Part shown: one piece after another, positions 38,665 through 47,399 of the stretch
How the letters are laid out: every line of letters starts with the position of its first letter
How positions within the stretch are numbered: the stretch's first letter is position 1
Assembly: GCF_030064675.1 (NCBI RefSeq)
Contig: NZ_CP116413.1
Span: 6,852,001 to 6,916,000 of the forward strand
Direction: 5' to 3'
Origin: Crossiella sp. CA-258035
GTDB taxonomy: Bacteria; Actinomycetota; Actinomycetes; Mycobacteriales; Pseudonocardiaceae
DNA length: 64,000 nt
The notes under the pieces: model-generated
Seen by the model: only the letters and a program-made list of their open reading frames with translations
Databases searched by the model: none
Told to the model about the DNA's origin: nothing
Position numbers and translations under genes: made by a program

Positions 38665-39650
38665 TTGCCGCCTCCCTTGGGTGGCACGCAGCCCTCTTCG
38701 CCGGAGACCGGCGCGAGCAGGCCGCACATGTAGCTGTCCACCCACCGGCCGTTGCCGGCCGCGTTGTTGATCAGCCGGTAGTACGGCCCGGACAGCGAGA
38801 GCGCCTTGTTCAGGTTGTCCTGGTTGCGCTGCAACACCGCGGCCACCTTGTCCAGCCGGTCCAGCGCGGGCCCGAACTGGGCCTTGTTGTCCTGCACCAG
38901 CCCGGTCAGCTCCCTGGACAGGTCGCGGATGCCGGTGAGCAGCTTGCTGATCGCCTCCCGCCGGTTGCGCACCTCCGTCAGGAGCTTGTTGCCGTCGGCG
39001 AGCAGGGTGGCGATCTGGGAGTTGCGGTCGCTGAGCGTCTGGGTGATCTTGCGGCTGTTCTCCAGCACCTTGGCCAGCTCCAGGTCCCTGGAGGCGATGG
39101 TGGTGGACAGCGCGGACATCCCGTCCAGTGCCTTGCGCACGTGCTCCGGCGAGTCGCGGAAGGTCTCGGAGAGCACCGAGAAGCTCTGCGCGAGCTGCTG
39201 GGTGTCGATCTGGCCGATGGTGTCGGTCAGGCCCTGGAAGGCGTCACTGATGTCGAACGGGGTGCTGGTGCGCTCCCTGGGGATCGGCGTGTCCCCGTCC
39301 AGGCTGCCGCCGCCCTGCGGGTCCAGCGCCAGGTACTTCTGGCCCAGCAGCGTCTTGATCCGGATGGACGCGCCGGTCTTGTCGCCGAGCTCCACGCCGG
39401 AGACCTTGAACCGCACCGCGACCCGGTCCCCGGCCAGCTCGACCGCGCTGACCGCGCCGACCTTGAGCCCGGAGACCCGGACCTCGTCGTCGGGCTTGAT
39501 CCCGGCCGCCTCGGTGAACTCCGCGGTGTAGCTGGAGCCGCCGATCATCGGCAGGTCCTCGAAGAAGAAGGTGGCCAGCACCGCGATCCCGATCGTGGTC
39601 AGGCCTGCCAGGCCGACGGTGATCGGGTTGCGTTCCCGGAAGGGCTTCAT
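38661..39650 (-). CDS. mceC: MCE family protein, MceC position
   Basis: A 329-residue protein with an anchor (VGLAGLTTIGIAVLATFFF), an Mce domain (EVRVSGLKVGAVSAVEL, LLGQKYLALDPQG) and a helical arm, with two Cys near the C-terminus (YMCGLLAPVSGEEGC). The ATG at 39650 overlaps the mceB stop; an ATG three codons upstream is less likely. Confidence 0.9.
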   Translation of the reverse strand: MKPFRERNPITVGLAGLTTIGIAVLATFFFEDLPMIGGSSYTAEFTEAAGIKPDDEVRVSGLKVGAVSAVELAGDRVAVRFKVSGVELGDKTGASIRIKTLLGQKYLALDPQGGGSLDGDTPIPRERTSTPFDISDAFQGLTDTIGQIDTQQLAQSFSVLSETFRDSPEHVRKALDGMSALSTTIASRDLELAKVLENSRKITQTLSDRNSQIATLLADGNKLLTEVRNRREAISKLLTGIRDLSRELTGLVQDNKAQFGPALDRLDKVAAVLQRNQDNLNKALSLSGPYYRLINNAAGNGRWVDSYMCGLLAPVSGEEGCVPPKGGGK

Positions 39651-40666
39651 CCCTTGCACCTTTCGTGGGTGAGCGGGATCCCGACCGGCGGCCCGCCGGG
39701 CGCGGGGGGCACCCCTGGCGCGGAAGCCGAGCAGAGGAAGAAGTTGAACCAGGAGCCGTAGGAGCCGATCCGGCCGATCGCCTCGAACTTGGTGGGCAGC
39801 CGGTCCAGGAACTCCGTCAGCAGCTTCGGTTGCTCCATCAGGTTCCCCGACAGCGCGCCGAGTCCGGCGATGTCGGCCTTGAGCGGGGCGCGCGCCTTGT
39901 TCAGCAGGTCCGCGGTGGCCCCGGTCAGCTCGGACATCGAGCCGATCGCCTCGCCGATCGGCTTGCGGTCCGCGGCCAGTCCGCTGACCAGCTTCTGCAT
40001 GGTGCCGATCAGGTTCGCCAGCTGGTCGCCGCGGGAGTTGACCGTGCCGAGCACGGTGTTCAGGTTGTTGATCAGGTCGCCGATCACCTTGTCCTTGGCC
40101 GCGATGGTCGAGGTGAGCGAGGCGGTGCGGGCGAGCAGGCTGTCCACCGTGCCGCCTTCCCCTTGCAGCACCTGAACGATCTCGTAGGACAGCTTGTTCA
40201 CGTCATCGGGGTTCAGCGCCTGGAACAGCGGCTTGAACCCGTTGAACAGCAGGGTGAGATCCAGCGCGGGCGTGGTGCGCTCCAGCGGGATCTGCCCCTC
40301 CGGCGGCAGCGTCGCGGTGGTGCCCGCGCCCTGGTCCAGGGCCAGGTAGCGCTGGCCGACCAGGTTGCGGTAGCGGATGGCGGCGGTGGCCGAGGCGAAG
40401 ATCCGCCGCCTGCCCTCGACGGAGAACTGCACCTCGACCACCCCCCGGCCGGCCAGTCGCAGTCCCTCGACCTTGCCGACCCGGACCCCGGACATGCGCA
40501 CGTCGTCGCCCTCGTTGAGCGAGGTGACGTCGGAGAAGCGCGCGGTGTAGAAGTTCGCGCCCACCGCGGTGGTGTTGGAGATGGTCACCGCGAGCAGGGC
40601 GGTGACCAGCACGGTGAGCACGGCGAAGACGCTGAACTTGAGCAGTGGCGCGGTGACTCCCCTCAT
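39647..40666 (-). CDS. mceB: MCE family protein, MceB position
   Basis: A 339-residue protein with an anchor (FSVFAVLTVLVTALLAVTI), an Mce domain (DVRMSGVRVGKVEGLRL, YRNLVGQRYLALDQG) and a helical arm ending in FFLCSASAPG. The start overlaps the mceA stop (40663-40666). Confidence 0.9.
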   Translation of the reverse strand: MRGVTAPLLKFSVFAVLTVLVTALLAVTISNTTAVGANFYTARFSDVTSLNEGDDVRMSGVRVGKVEGLRLAGRGVVEVQFSVEGRRRIFASATAAIRYRNLVGQRYLALDQGAGTTATLPPEGQIPLERTTPALDLTLLFNGFKPLFQALNPDDVNKLSYEIVQVLQGEGGTVDSLLARTASLTSTIAAKDKVIGDLINNLNTVLGTVNSRGDQLANLIGTMQKLVSGLAADRKPIGEAIGSMSELTGATADLLNKARAPLKADIAGLGALSGNLMEQPKLLTEFLDRLPTKFEAIGRIGSYGSWFNFFLCSASAPGVPPAPGGPPVGIPLTHERCKG

Positions 40667-41913
40667 TTCAGGGTCACCTCCGTTCCCCGGTAGATCGCGC
40701 CGAGCAGCACGCCGCTCCAGGACGGCACCGCATCGGGGGTGCGGCCGAGCGCGGGCGCGAGCAGCTGGGCGAGCAGTTGGCTCTCCTGTGGCGAGTTGGC
40801 CAGGCCGAGGTCGGCGGTGTCCCCGCTGACCGGCAGCGCGACCGCCTTGCCGCCGCTGGGCGGGCTGCCGAAGGGGTAGCAGCGGGGGCCGCCGCGGGCG
40901 TTGTAGACCGGATCGTCCTTGCCCGGCTGGTACTCCCCGCGCGAGGGCACCGGGTGCAGGTGCACCTTCAGGCCCGGCCGATCGGTGCCCGCGCCGAAGG
41001 CGGAGTTCATCACCGACTTGAACTTGGTCAGCGTGTCGGCCATGCAGGGCCAGGACGGCGAGTACTTGGCCATCGTCTCCAGGGTGGACCTGCTGGCGTC
41101 GGAGAGCCGGATCACGTTGTCCTTGTTGGCGCGCAGGAACCCGCCGAGGTCGTTGGCGGTGGCGCCCAGGCTGCGGTACAGCAGCTTCAGGTTCTCCCGC
41201 TGCTCGACGAAGGTCCTGGTGGTGACGGTGAGGTCGCTGAGCGCGTCCAGCGCGTCCGGGATCGCGGTGCTGTAGGTGTCGGCCACCTTGACCAGCTCGC
41301 GCATGCCCTCGGTGAGCGCGGGCACCTCGGGGTTGATCTCGGTGAGGTAGTGCTCCAGCCGCACCAGGTTCTGCCCGAGCGCCTTGCCTCGGTTGGCCAG
41401 GGCGGCCGACATCGCGCCGAGGGTGACCGAGAGCTTGTGCGGCTGCACCGCCTCCAGCATCGGCATCAGGTTGGCCAGCAGGCGTTCCAGCTCGATCGCG
41501 GTGGCCGAGCGGTCCTGCCCGATCACGTCGCCCGCGCCGAGGGTGTCGCCGGTTCCGTTGTCCGGCAACATCAACGCGACGTAGCGCTCACCGAAGAGGG
41601 TCTTGGGCAGCAGCCGGGCGGAGACGCCCTTGGGGATGAGCTCCAGCTTGTCCGGCTGCATGGCCAGCTCCAGCTCGGCGCCCTCGCCCCGGCTGGAGAT
41701 GCGTTTCACCGAGCCGACCACCAGCCCGCGCACCTTCACGTCGGACTCGGTCATCAGCTGGTTGCCGACGTGGTCGGTGCGCAGCAGCACGCTGACCGCG
41801 GAGCTGAAGTCGCCGCGGTAGACCGCGACGGTCAGGCCCAGCAGCAGCGAGATGATCACCAGGAACAGCAGGCCGAGCAGGCGGCCCCTGAGCACGTGCG
41901 GGTTCGGCGGCAT
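40663..41913 (-). CDS. mceA: MCE family protein, MceA position
   Basis: A 416-residue protein, first of six Mce paralogues. It has an anchor (LLGLLFLVIISLLLGLTVAVY), an Mce domain (DVKVRGLVVGSVKRI, LLPKTLFGERYVALML), and a long C-terminal extension with a Cys pair (WPCMADTL and PRCYPFG). It starts 9 bp after the A-B fusion gene rather than after yrbE permease genes. The Mce hexamer is known in other actinobacteria to import sterols or lipids with an MlaE-type permease and MceG ATPase; both must be encoded elsewhere. Confidence 0.92.
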   Translation of the reverse strand: MPPNPHVLRGRLLGLLFLVIISLLLGLTVAVYRGDFSSAVSVLLRTDHVGNQLMTESDVKVRGLVVGSVKRISSRGEGAELELAMQPDKLELIPKGVSARLLPKTLFGERYVALMLPDNGTGDTLGAGDVIGQDRSATAIELERLLANLMPMLEAVQPHKLSVTLGAMSAALANRGKALGQNLVRLEHYLTEINPEVPALTEGMRELVKVADTYSTAIPDALDALSDLTVTTRTFVEQRENLKLLYRSLGATANDLGGFLRANKDNVIRLSDASRSTLETMAKYSPSWPCMADTLTKFKSVMNSAFGAGTDRPGLKVHLHPVPSRGEYQPGKDDPVYNARGGPRCYPFGSPPSGGKAVALPVSGDTADLGLANSPQESQLLAQLLAPALGRTPDAVPSWSGVLLGAIYRGTEVTLK

Positions 41914-41922
41914 CGGCGGGCC

Positions 41923-43176
41923 TCACTCATATCCGAGGAAGGTGAGGGTCAGGTTCAACGTGTTGCCGGGCCCGGAGATCAGTCCGGTCAGCAGCGAGTC
42001 CAGCGGCTCGGTGACACCGCAGTTGCCGAAGGGCGGGATGGTGTAGGTCGCGCTCATCGGGGTGGGCCTGGTGGGCAGGAACGGCGGTGGCGGCGGGGCC
42101 GAGACCAGGTCGATCACCGCGGGTTCCACGGTCTTGCAGTTCGGTCCCACGTCCAGGGGCACGCCGCCGACCTTGATGTCGCGCAGCTTGATGAACATCT
42201 TCGAGGTCGCCTTCACCTGGCCGCGTTCGATGATGCCCGCCACCTGGCCGACCGACTCGAACTCGATCACCGAGTTGTTGGGCACGAACCGGAACAGCAC
42301 GAAGTAGCCCTTCGACGGCGGCAGGGTGAGGTCGCCCTTGATCTCGCCGACCGGCAGTTTGATGATCACCTCGGTGAGCATCTCGCCGGGGCCGATCTTG
42401 ACCTCGGACTCCATCTTCTTGATCCGGGACACCCCGTCGACCTTGTACCGGATCCGCCGGGCGAGCGGCCCCATCTGCTGGTCCTCGCCCGCGCCCGGCA
42501 CGGTGGATCCGGTGCTGGGCACCGGTTTGCCGCCGGTGGTGGGCACCGGCAGGGTGCCGCTGGCGCCGGGCACGGTGGTCAGGTTCCGCCCGGTGACCGG
42601 GAGCTTGACCAGCTGGGCGTCCTGCCCCTCGTCCTTGGCGCACTTGAGGTTCAGCGGCGGTCCGTCGTCGGTGGCCGAGCCAAGGGTCAAGCTCAGCTCG
42701 GTCGCGGTGACGGTCAGGTCGCCGGGTTTCGCCGGGGTGAGCGCGGGGGCCTTGCCGGTGGCGACGACCTTCAGCTCACCCTTCTCCGGCACCTCGGTGG
42801 CCGGGATGCCCAGCTCCTCGGCGGTGACCGCGGCCGAGAGTCCCGCGCCGTTGACGGCGAGGCCGAGAGCGGCGGTGCCGATCACCGACTTCGCGCCGCC
42901 GAGGGCGGGCAGCACCGTCTCCGGCAGGGTCGCGGTGACGGTGAGGGCGGACTGGACCGGCGCGCCGACCGAGCCCGAGGCCGGGAACACGCCCGCGACC
43001 TCGGTGACCACCGCCTGGGCGGTCAGCTCCGGCGCGGTGCAGGTGTAGGCGATCCGGCGGGCTGTCGATTCGGCGGCCGCGCTGCCGTCGCCGACAAGGG
43101 AGACGCCGAGTGCCGGCACCAGCAGCGCCGCGGCCGCGAGGGCCCCGAGCCGGTGCGCCGATCCAGTCCGGGTCAT
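41923..43176 (-). CDS. Secreted A-B fusion protein at the head of the mce operon
   Basis: A 417-residue secreted protein with a signal peptide (LGALAAAALLVPALGVSLV). Residues about 40-220 correspond to module A: RRIAYTCTAPEL, then LNLKCAKDEGQDAQLVKLPV. A Thr/Gly/Pro linker (about 225-245) leads to module B: GEIKGDLTLPP, LRDIKVGGVPLDVGPNC, YTIPPFGNC. It has both domains that occur as separate genes at 33163 and 32510, strong evidence that A and B work together. The start is 3 bp after the preceding stop. The biochemical role is unknown; lipid capture outside the cell is an inference from context. Confidence 0.85.
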   Translation of the reverse strand: MTRTGSAHRLGALAAAALLVPALGVSLVGDGSAAAESTARRIAYTCTAPELTAQAVVTEVAGVFPASGSVGAPVQSALTVTATLPETVLPALGGAKSVIGTAALGLAVNGAGLSAAVTAEELGIPATEVPEKGELKVVATGKAPALTPAKPGDLTVTATELSLTLGSATDDGPPLNLKCAKDEGQDAQLVKLPVTGRNLTTVPGASGTLPVPTTGGKPVPSTGSTVPGAGEDQQMGPLARRIRYKVDGVSRIKKMESEVKIGPGEMLTEVIIKLPVGEIKGDLTLPPSKGYFVLFRFVPNNSVIEFESVGQVAGIIERGQVKATSKMFIKLRDIKVGGVPLDVGPNCKTVEPAVIDLVSAPPPPPFLPTRPTPMSATYTIPPFGNCGVTEPLDSLLTGLISGPGNTLNLTLTFLGYE

Positions 43177-43179
43177 CTG

Positions 43180-43800
43180 CTACTTCCTCGCCGCGGCGAC
43201 CGGGATCTCGCCGAGCTTGAGGTCCTGCCCCGGCTTCTCCGTGCAGGGCAGGTCGAAGGTGCCCAGCTCGGTCGGCGAGCCGTCGGCCTTGCGCGGGGTC
43301 AGCTTGGCGTCGAACCCGCCGCTGACGATTGCCTCGGCCTGACCGGGGTTGTCCACCGTGGTCGGCGGGACGTCGCCGGTGGCGGGCACGGTCAGGTCAC
43401 CGGTGTCCGGGATCGGGGTGGACGGCACGGTCATGCCGTTGATGTCGACCGTCTTGCTCACCCCGGCCGCGTCCTTGACGTCGAAGTGCGCGACCGCGGA
43501 GCCGTCCAGGGTCTTGGCCTCGAACAGGTCGAAGGCCTCCACGATCCGTTCCGGCACCAGCACGCTGACCTTGAAGTCGGTGGCCTGCGCGGGCTGGCCG
43601 ACCACGGCCGAGTCCGGCAGGTTCACCGAGATGGTCACCTGGAGCTCGTCCGGGCCGATCAGCGGGAACTCGCAGGTGTAGGTCAGGGTCTTGGTGACCG
43701 GCACCGCCTGCGCGACCCCGGCGCCGACTGCGGCGAGGGCCAGGCCGGCGAGCACGGCTGTGGTCCGAGTCAAGATGGTGGTCAAGTGGCGTCGAGCCAT
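43180..43800 (-). CDS. Secreted module A protein (DUF6801-like), first gene of the mce operon
   Basis: A 206-residue secreted protein with a signal peptide (TAVLAGLALAAVGAGVAQA). The mature domain starts VTKTLTYTCEFPLIGP and ends FDLPCTEKPGQDLKLGEIPV, parallel to the protein at 33163, with LTPRKADGSPTELGTFDL identical. ATG start at 43800. It is promoter-proximal in a run of ten same-strand genes (43800 to 34007), mostly overlapping or only a few bases apart. Confidence 0.85.
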   Translation of the reverse strand: MARRHLTTILTRTTAVLAGLALAAVGAGVAQAVPVTKTLTYTCEFPLIGPDELQVTISVNLPDSAVVGQPAQATDFKVSVLVPERIVEAFDLFEAKTLDGSAVAHFDVKDAAGVSKTVDINGMTVPSTPIPDTGDLTVPATGDVPPTTVDNPGQAEAIVSGGFDAKLTPRKADGSPTELGTFDLPCTEKPGQDLKLGEIPVAAARK

Positions 43801-43947
43801 GTGAACTTCTCCCTCGGTCAGCGAGCGTCATTGTTCGCCGAATTCACTCGAACGACTCGTTGACAGAAAAAATCCGGGGCAGGGGAGTCGCCGAAAGAAA
43901 CCCGGAAGGCAGGCGGCAATACGGCAGGTGACCTGCACGAACGGCCT

Positions 43948-43963
43948 CCTACTAGCCGGTAGG
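43948..43963. promoter_or_regulatory. Palindromic operator upstream of the mce operon
   Basis: CCTACTAGCCGGTAGG has 5-bp perfect outer arms (CCTAC/GTAGG) and matches the site at 33880-33895 at 13 of 16 positions. It is 148 bp before the first gene. Confidence 0.6.
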
Positions 43964-44114
43964 TTACTGTCGTGTGTCATAGCTAGGCAAGAACCAAACC
44001 GAGGAAACTCCCCCAAGAGGCCAACATTTCCCCAGTTTTGTCACCACCCTGACAATTCACTCCGCCGAACGTGCTCACCAGGGCACCAAGTTCCGGGGTC
44101 AAGTTGTCAGCGCA
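43964..44114. other. Non-coding stretch between the mce promoter and an MFS pseudogene
   Basis: No gene is seen. It is less GC-rich than the surroundings. TTGTCA at 44038-44043 and TGACAA at 44050-44055 form a 6-bp inverted repeat that could belong to a promoter. Confidence 0.4.
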
Positions 44115-44801
44115 TCAAAATAATGACCCGATGGAGTGATGAGGGCGCACCCATTCCCCGGCATAGGCGTTTGCGATACCGCCGAAATACGCCGTCGCTT
44201 GGGCTGAACGCCCGGCTTCCGCTGCCGACAACGGCCGCGCCACCGACTCCAGGGACTTGCCGGCGGCCTCCACCCCGAGCACCAGCTCGGCCACGCCGGG
44301 TCCCCGGTCTCCACCAGCGCGCCGAACAGCGAAGGCCCGATGATGCCGCCCAGTCCGGTGCCCACCGAGTAGAACAGCGCGATGGCCATCGCCCTGATCT
44401 CCATCGGGAAGATCTCCAAGACGGTCAGGTAGGCCGCGCTGGCCCCGGCCGAGGCGAAGAAGAACACCGCGGACCAGGCCAGGGGCAGCCCGGTCGCGGA
44501 CAGCGCGCCGTTGCCGAACAGCGCGGCGGTGCCCACCAGCAGCAGCCCGGAGCCGAAGGAGAACGCGGTCAGCACGGTGGCGATGAGGTAAAGCACCAGG
44601 GTGAGCAGGAACAGCTTCTTGCGGCCGAACCGGTCGGTCAGGTAGCTGAAGACCAGCGAGCCGAGCACCGCGCACCGTGCCCAGCCCGAGCAGCACCACC
44701 CAGTGCCAGCGCGCCCACGGCAGCCGGTCCAGCCGCGCCGGAATGGCCGTCCCCACCTCGCCGGCCGCCTGCCGCGGCCGCTGCTCGTCACCGAGACGCA
44801 C
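44115..44801 (-). pseudogene. Decayed MFS (sugar/metabolite symporter type) transporter
   Basis: Recognisable MFS pieces lie in order but in different frames: IPARLDRLPWARWHWVVLLGLGTV, then after a frame change and loss of about 50 residues FSYLTDRFGRKKLFLLTLVLYL, then after a much larger internal loss AVFFFASAGASAAYLTVLEIFPME and GLGGIIGPSLFGALVE, then a second frame change to a C-terminal tail with SLESVARPLSAAEAG. At most about half of a normal 450-residue transporter remains, and no single frame is intact. It is clearly non-functional as a transporter. Confidence 0.85.
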
Positions 44802-44882
44802 GACAGCCCGGATACCCGGTGGATCACCAACTACTCCCCGCTGGTGACCAGGTCAGCCGGGTAAGGCACGATCGGGGGCACC

Positions 44883-47396
44883 ATGACGCTCACCGAGTAC
44901 CTGCCGGACGGCCAGGATCCCGACGCCCTGTTCGACGCCTTCAGCACCTGGGCCGCGGGCCAGGGGATCGAGCTGTACCCGGCGCAGCAGGAAGCGCTGA
45001 TCGAGATCGTCTCCGGCGCGAACGTGATCCTGTCCACGCCGACCGGCTCCGGCAAGAGCCTGGTCGCCGCGGGGGCGCACTTCGCCGCGCTGGCGAACAA
45101 GCAGCGGACCTTCTACACCGCGCCGATCAAGGCGCTGGTCTCGGAGAAGTTCTTCGCGCTGATCGAGATGTTCGGCGCGGAGAACGTCGGCATGATGACC
45201 GGCGACTCCAGCGTCAACGGCGACGCGCCGATCATCTGCTGCACCGCGGAGATCCTGGCCAACATCGCGCTGCGGGACGGCGCGGACGCCGAGGTCGGCC
45301 AGGTCGTCATGGACGAGTTCCACTTCTACAGCGAGCCCGACCGCGGCTGGGCCTGGCAGGTCCCGCTGATCGAGCTGCCCAAGGCGCAGTTCCTGCTCAT
45401 GTCGGCCACCCTGGGCGACGTCAGCCGGTTCGAGACCGACCTGACCCGGCGCACCGGCCGCCCCACCACGGTGGTCAGCTCGGCCGAGCGCCCGGTGCCG
45501 CTGTTCCACTCCTACGTCACCACGCCGCTGCAGGAGACCATCGAGGAGCTGCTCTCCACCCAGCAGGCCCCGATCTACGTGGTGCACTTCAGCCAGGCCG
45601 CCGCGCTGGAGCGGGCGCAGGCGCTGATGAGCATCAACGTCTCCAGCCGCGCGGACAAGGACGCGATCGCCGCGCAGATCGGCAACTTCCGGTTCACCGC
45701 CGGGTTCGGCAAGACGCTGTCCCGGCTGGTCCGGCACGGCATCGGGGTGCACCACGCGGGCATGCTGCCCAAGTACCGCCGCCTGGTCGAGCAGCTGGCC
45801 CAGGCCGGTCTGCTCAAGCTGATCTGCGGCACCGACACCCTGGGCGTGGGCATCAACGTGCCGATCCGGACCGTGGTGTTCACCGCGCTGAGCAAGTACG
45901 ACGGGGTGCGCACCCGCATCCTCAAGGCGCGCGAGTTCCACCAGATCGCCGGCCGGGCCGGGCGGGCCGGGTACGACACGGTGGGCAACGTGGTGGTCGA
46001 GGCGCCGGACCACGTGGTGGAGAACGAGCGCGCGCTGGCCAAGGCGGGCGATGACCCGAAGAAGCGGCGCAAGGTGGTGCGCAAGAAGCCGCCGGAGGGC
46101 TTCGTCTCCTGGGGCGAGCCGACCTTCAAGCGCCTGGTCGAGGCCGAGCCCGAGCCGCTGACCTCCAGCTTCCAGGTCAGCCACGCCATGCTGCTGAACG
46201 TGATCAACCGCCCCGGCGACGCCTTCGCCGCCCTGCGGCACCTGCTGGAGGACAACCACGAGGACCGCCCGGCGCAGATCAGGCACATCCGCCGCGCGAT
46301 CGCGATCTACCGCGCCCTGCTGGCCGCGGGCGTGGTGGAGAAGCTGGACACCCCCGACGAGGAAGGCCGCACGGTCCGCCTCACCGTGGACCTCCAGTTC
46401 GACTTCGCCCTCAACCAGCCGCTGTCCCCCCTGGCGCTGGCCACCATCGAGCTGCTGGACCGGGACTCCCCGACCTACGCGCTGGACGTGGTCTCGGTCA
46501 TCGAGTCCACAGTGGACAATCCCCGTCCGGTCCTGTCCCAGCAGCAGTTCCGCGCCCGCGGCGAGGCCGTCAACAAGATGAAGGCCGAGGGCATGGAGTA
46601 CGAGGCGCGGATGGAAGCCCTGGAGGAGGTGACCTGGCCCAAGCCCTTGCAGGACATCCTGGAGGCGGCCTACAACATGTACCGCCGGGGTCACCCCTGG
46701 GTCGCCGACCACGAGCTCTCACCGAAGTCGGTGGTGCGCGACATGTACGAGCGCGCCATGACCTTCGTCGACTACATCGCCTTCTACCAGCTGGCCCGCT
46801 CCGAGGGCCTGGTCCTGCGCTACCTGGCCGATGTCTACAAGGCCCTGCGCCAGACCGTCCCCGACGACGCGAAAACCGAAGAGCTCACCGACCTCATCGA
46901 ATGGCTCGGCGAACTGGTCCGCCAGGTCGACAGCAGCCTGCTGGACGAGTGGGAACAACTCCGCAACCCCACCGACGAGGACGACCCCGAACAGTCCACA
47001 GTGGACACCGGCCCACCCCCGGTCACCGCCAACCCCAGGGCCTTCCGCGTCCTGGTCCGCAACGAGCTGTTCCGCCGGGTGGAGCTGGCCGCCCGCCGCG
47101 ACTACTACACCCTGGGCGAGCTGGACGCCCACGCCGGCTGGGACGCCGAGCGCTGGCGGGAAGCCCTGGAGCCGTACTTCGAGGAGTACGACGAGATCGG
47201 CACCGGCCCCAACGCCCGCGGCCCAGCCCTGCTGATGATCAACCAGGACGAGCACCCAGGTCAGTGGGTGGTCCGGCAGGCCTTCGACGACCCGGCAGGC
47301 GACCACGACTGGGCGATCACAGCCGAGGTCGATTTGGCGGCCTCGGACGAGGCGGGGAGCGCGGTGGTGCACGTCACCGAGGTCGCCCCGGCCTGA
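44883..47396 (+). CDS. DEAD/DEAH-box helicase with DUF3516-type C-terminus (Ski2-like)
   Basis: An 837-residue SF2 helicase. Motif I is TPTGSGKS (52-59), motif II is DEFH (144-147), motif III is MSATLGD, and motif VI is HQIAGRAGRAGYD (about 354-366), followed by helical domains as in Ski2/Mtr4-like actinobacterial proteins. It probably remodels RNA, less likely DNA. ATG start at 44883. It carries two exact GTCCACAGTGGAC motifs (46505-46517, 46994-47006). The Uma2-like gene follows after 3 bp. Confidence 0.93.
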   Translation: MTLTEYLPDGQDPDALFDAFSTWAAGQGIELYPAQQEALIEIVSGANVILSTPTGSGKSLVAAGAHFAALANKQRTFYTAPIKALVSEKFFALIEMFGAENVGMMTGDSSVNGDAPIICCTAEILANIALRDGADAEVGQVVMDEFHFYSEPDRGWAWQVPLIELPKAQFLLMSATLGDVSRFETDLTRRTGRPTTVVSSAERPVPLFHSYVTTPLQETIEELLSTQQAPIYVVHFSQAAALERAQALMSINVSSRADKDAIAAQIGNFRFTAGFGKTLSRLVRHGIGVHHAGMLPKYRRLVEQLAQAGLLKLICGTDTLGVGINVPIRTVVFTALSKYDGVRTRILKAREFHQIAGRAGRAGYDTVGNVVVEAPDHVVENERALAKAGDDPKKRRKVVRKKPPEGFVSWGEPTFKRLVEAEPEPLTSSFQVSHAMLLNVINRPGDAFAALRHLLEDNHEDRPAQIRHIRRAIAIYRALLAAGVVEKLDTPDEEGRTVRLTVDLQFDFALNQPLSPLALATIELLDRDSPTYALDVVSVIESTVDNPRPVLSQQQFRARGEAVNKMKAEGMEYEARMEALEEVTWPKPLQDILEAAYNMYRRGHPWVADHELSPKSVVRDMYERAMTFVDYIAFYQLARSEGLVLRYLADVYKALRQTVPDDAKTEELTDLIEWLGELVRQVDSSLLDEWEQLRNPTDEDDPEQSTVDTGPPPVTANPRAFRVLVRNELFRRVELAARRDYYTLGELDAHAGWDAERWREALEPYFEEYDEIGTGPNARGPALLMINQDEHPGQWVVRQAFDDPAGDHDWAITAEVDLAASDEAGSAVVHVTEVAPA

Positions 47397-47399
47397 CCG

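Noticed and set aside
40777-43863. 1,028-residue plus-strand open frame across the mce genes
   Set aside because: Antisense to three clear genes (mceA, the A-B fusion and A); its composition is that of a shadow frame.
43928-46054. 708-residue plus-strand frame overlapping the helicase start
   Set aside because: It runs through the MFS pseudogene and out of frame through the helicase, which has all SF2 motifs in the other frame.
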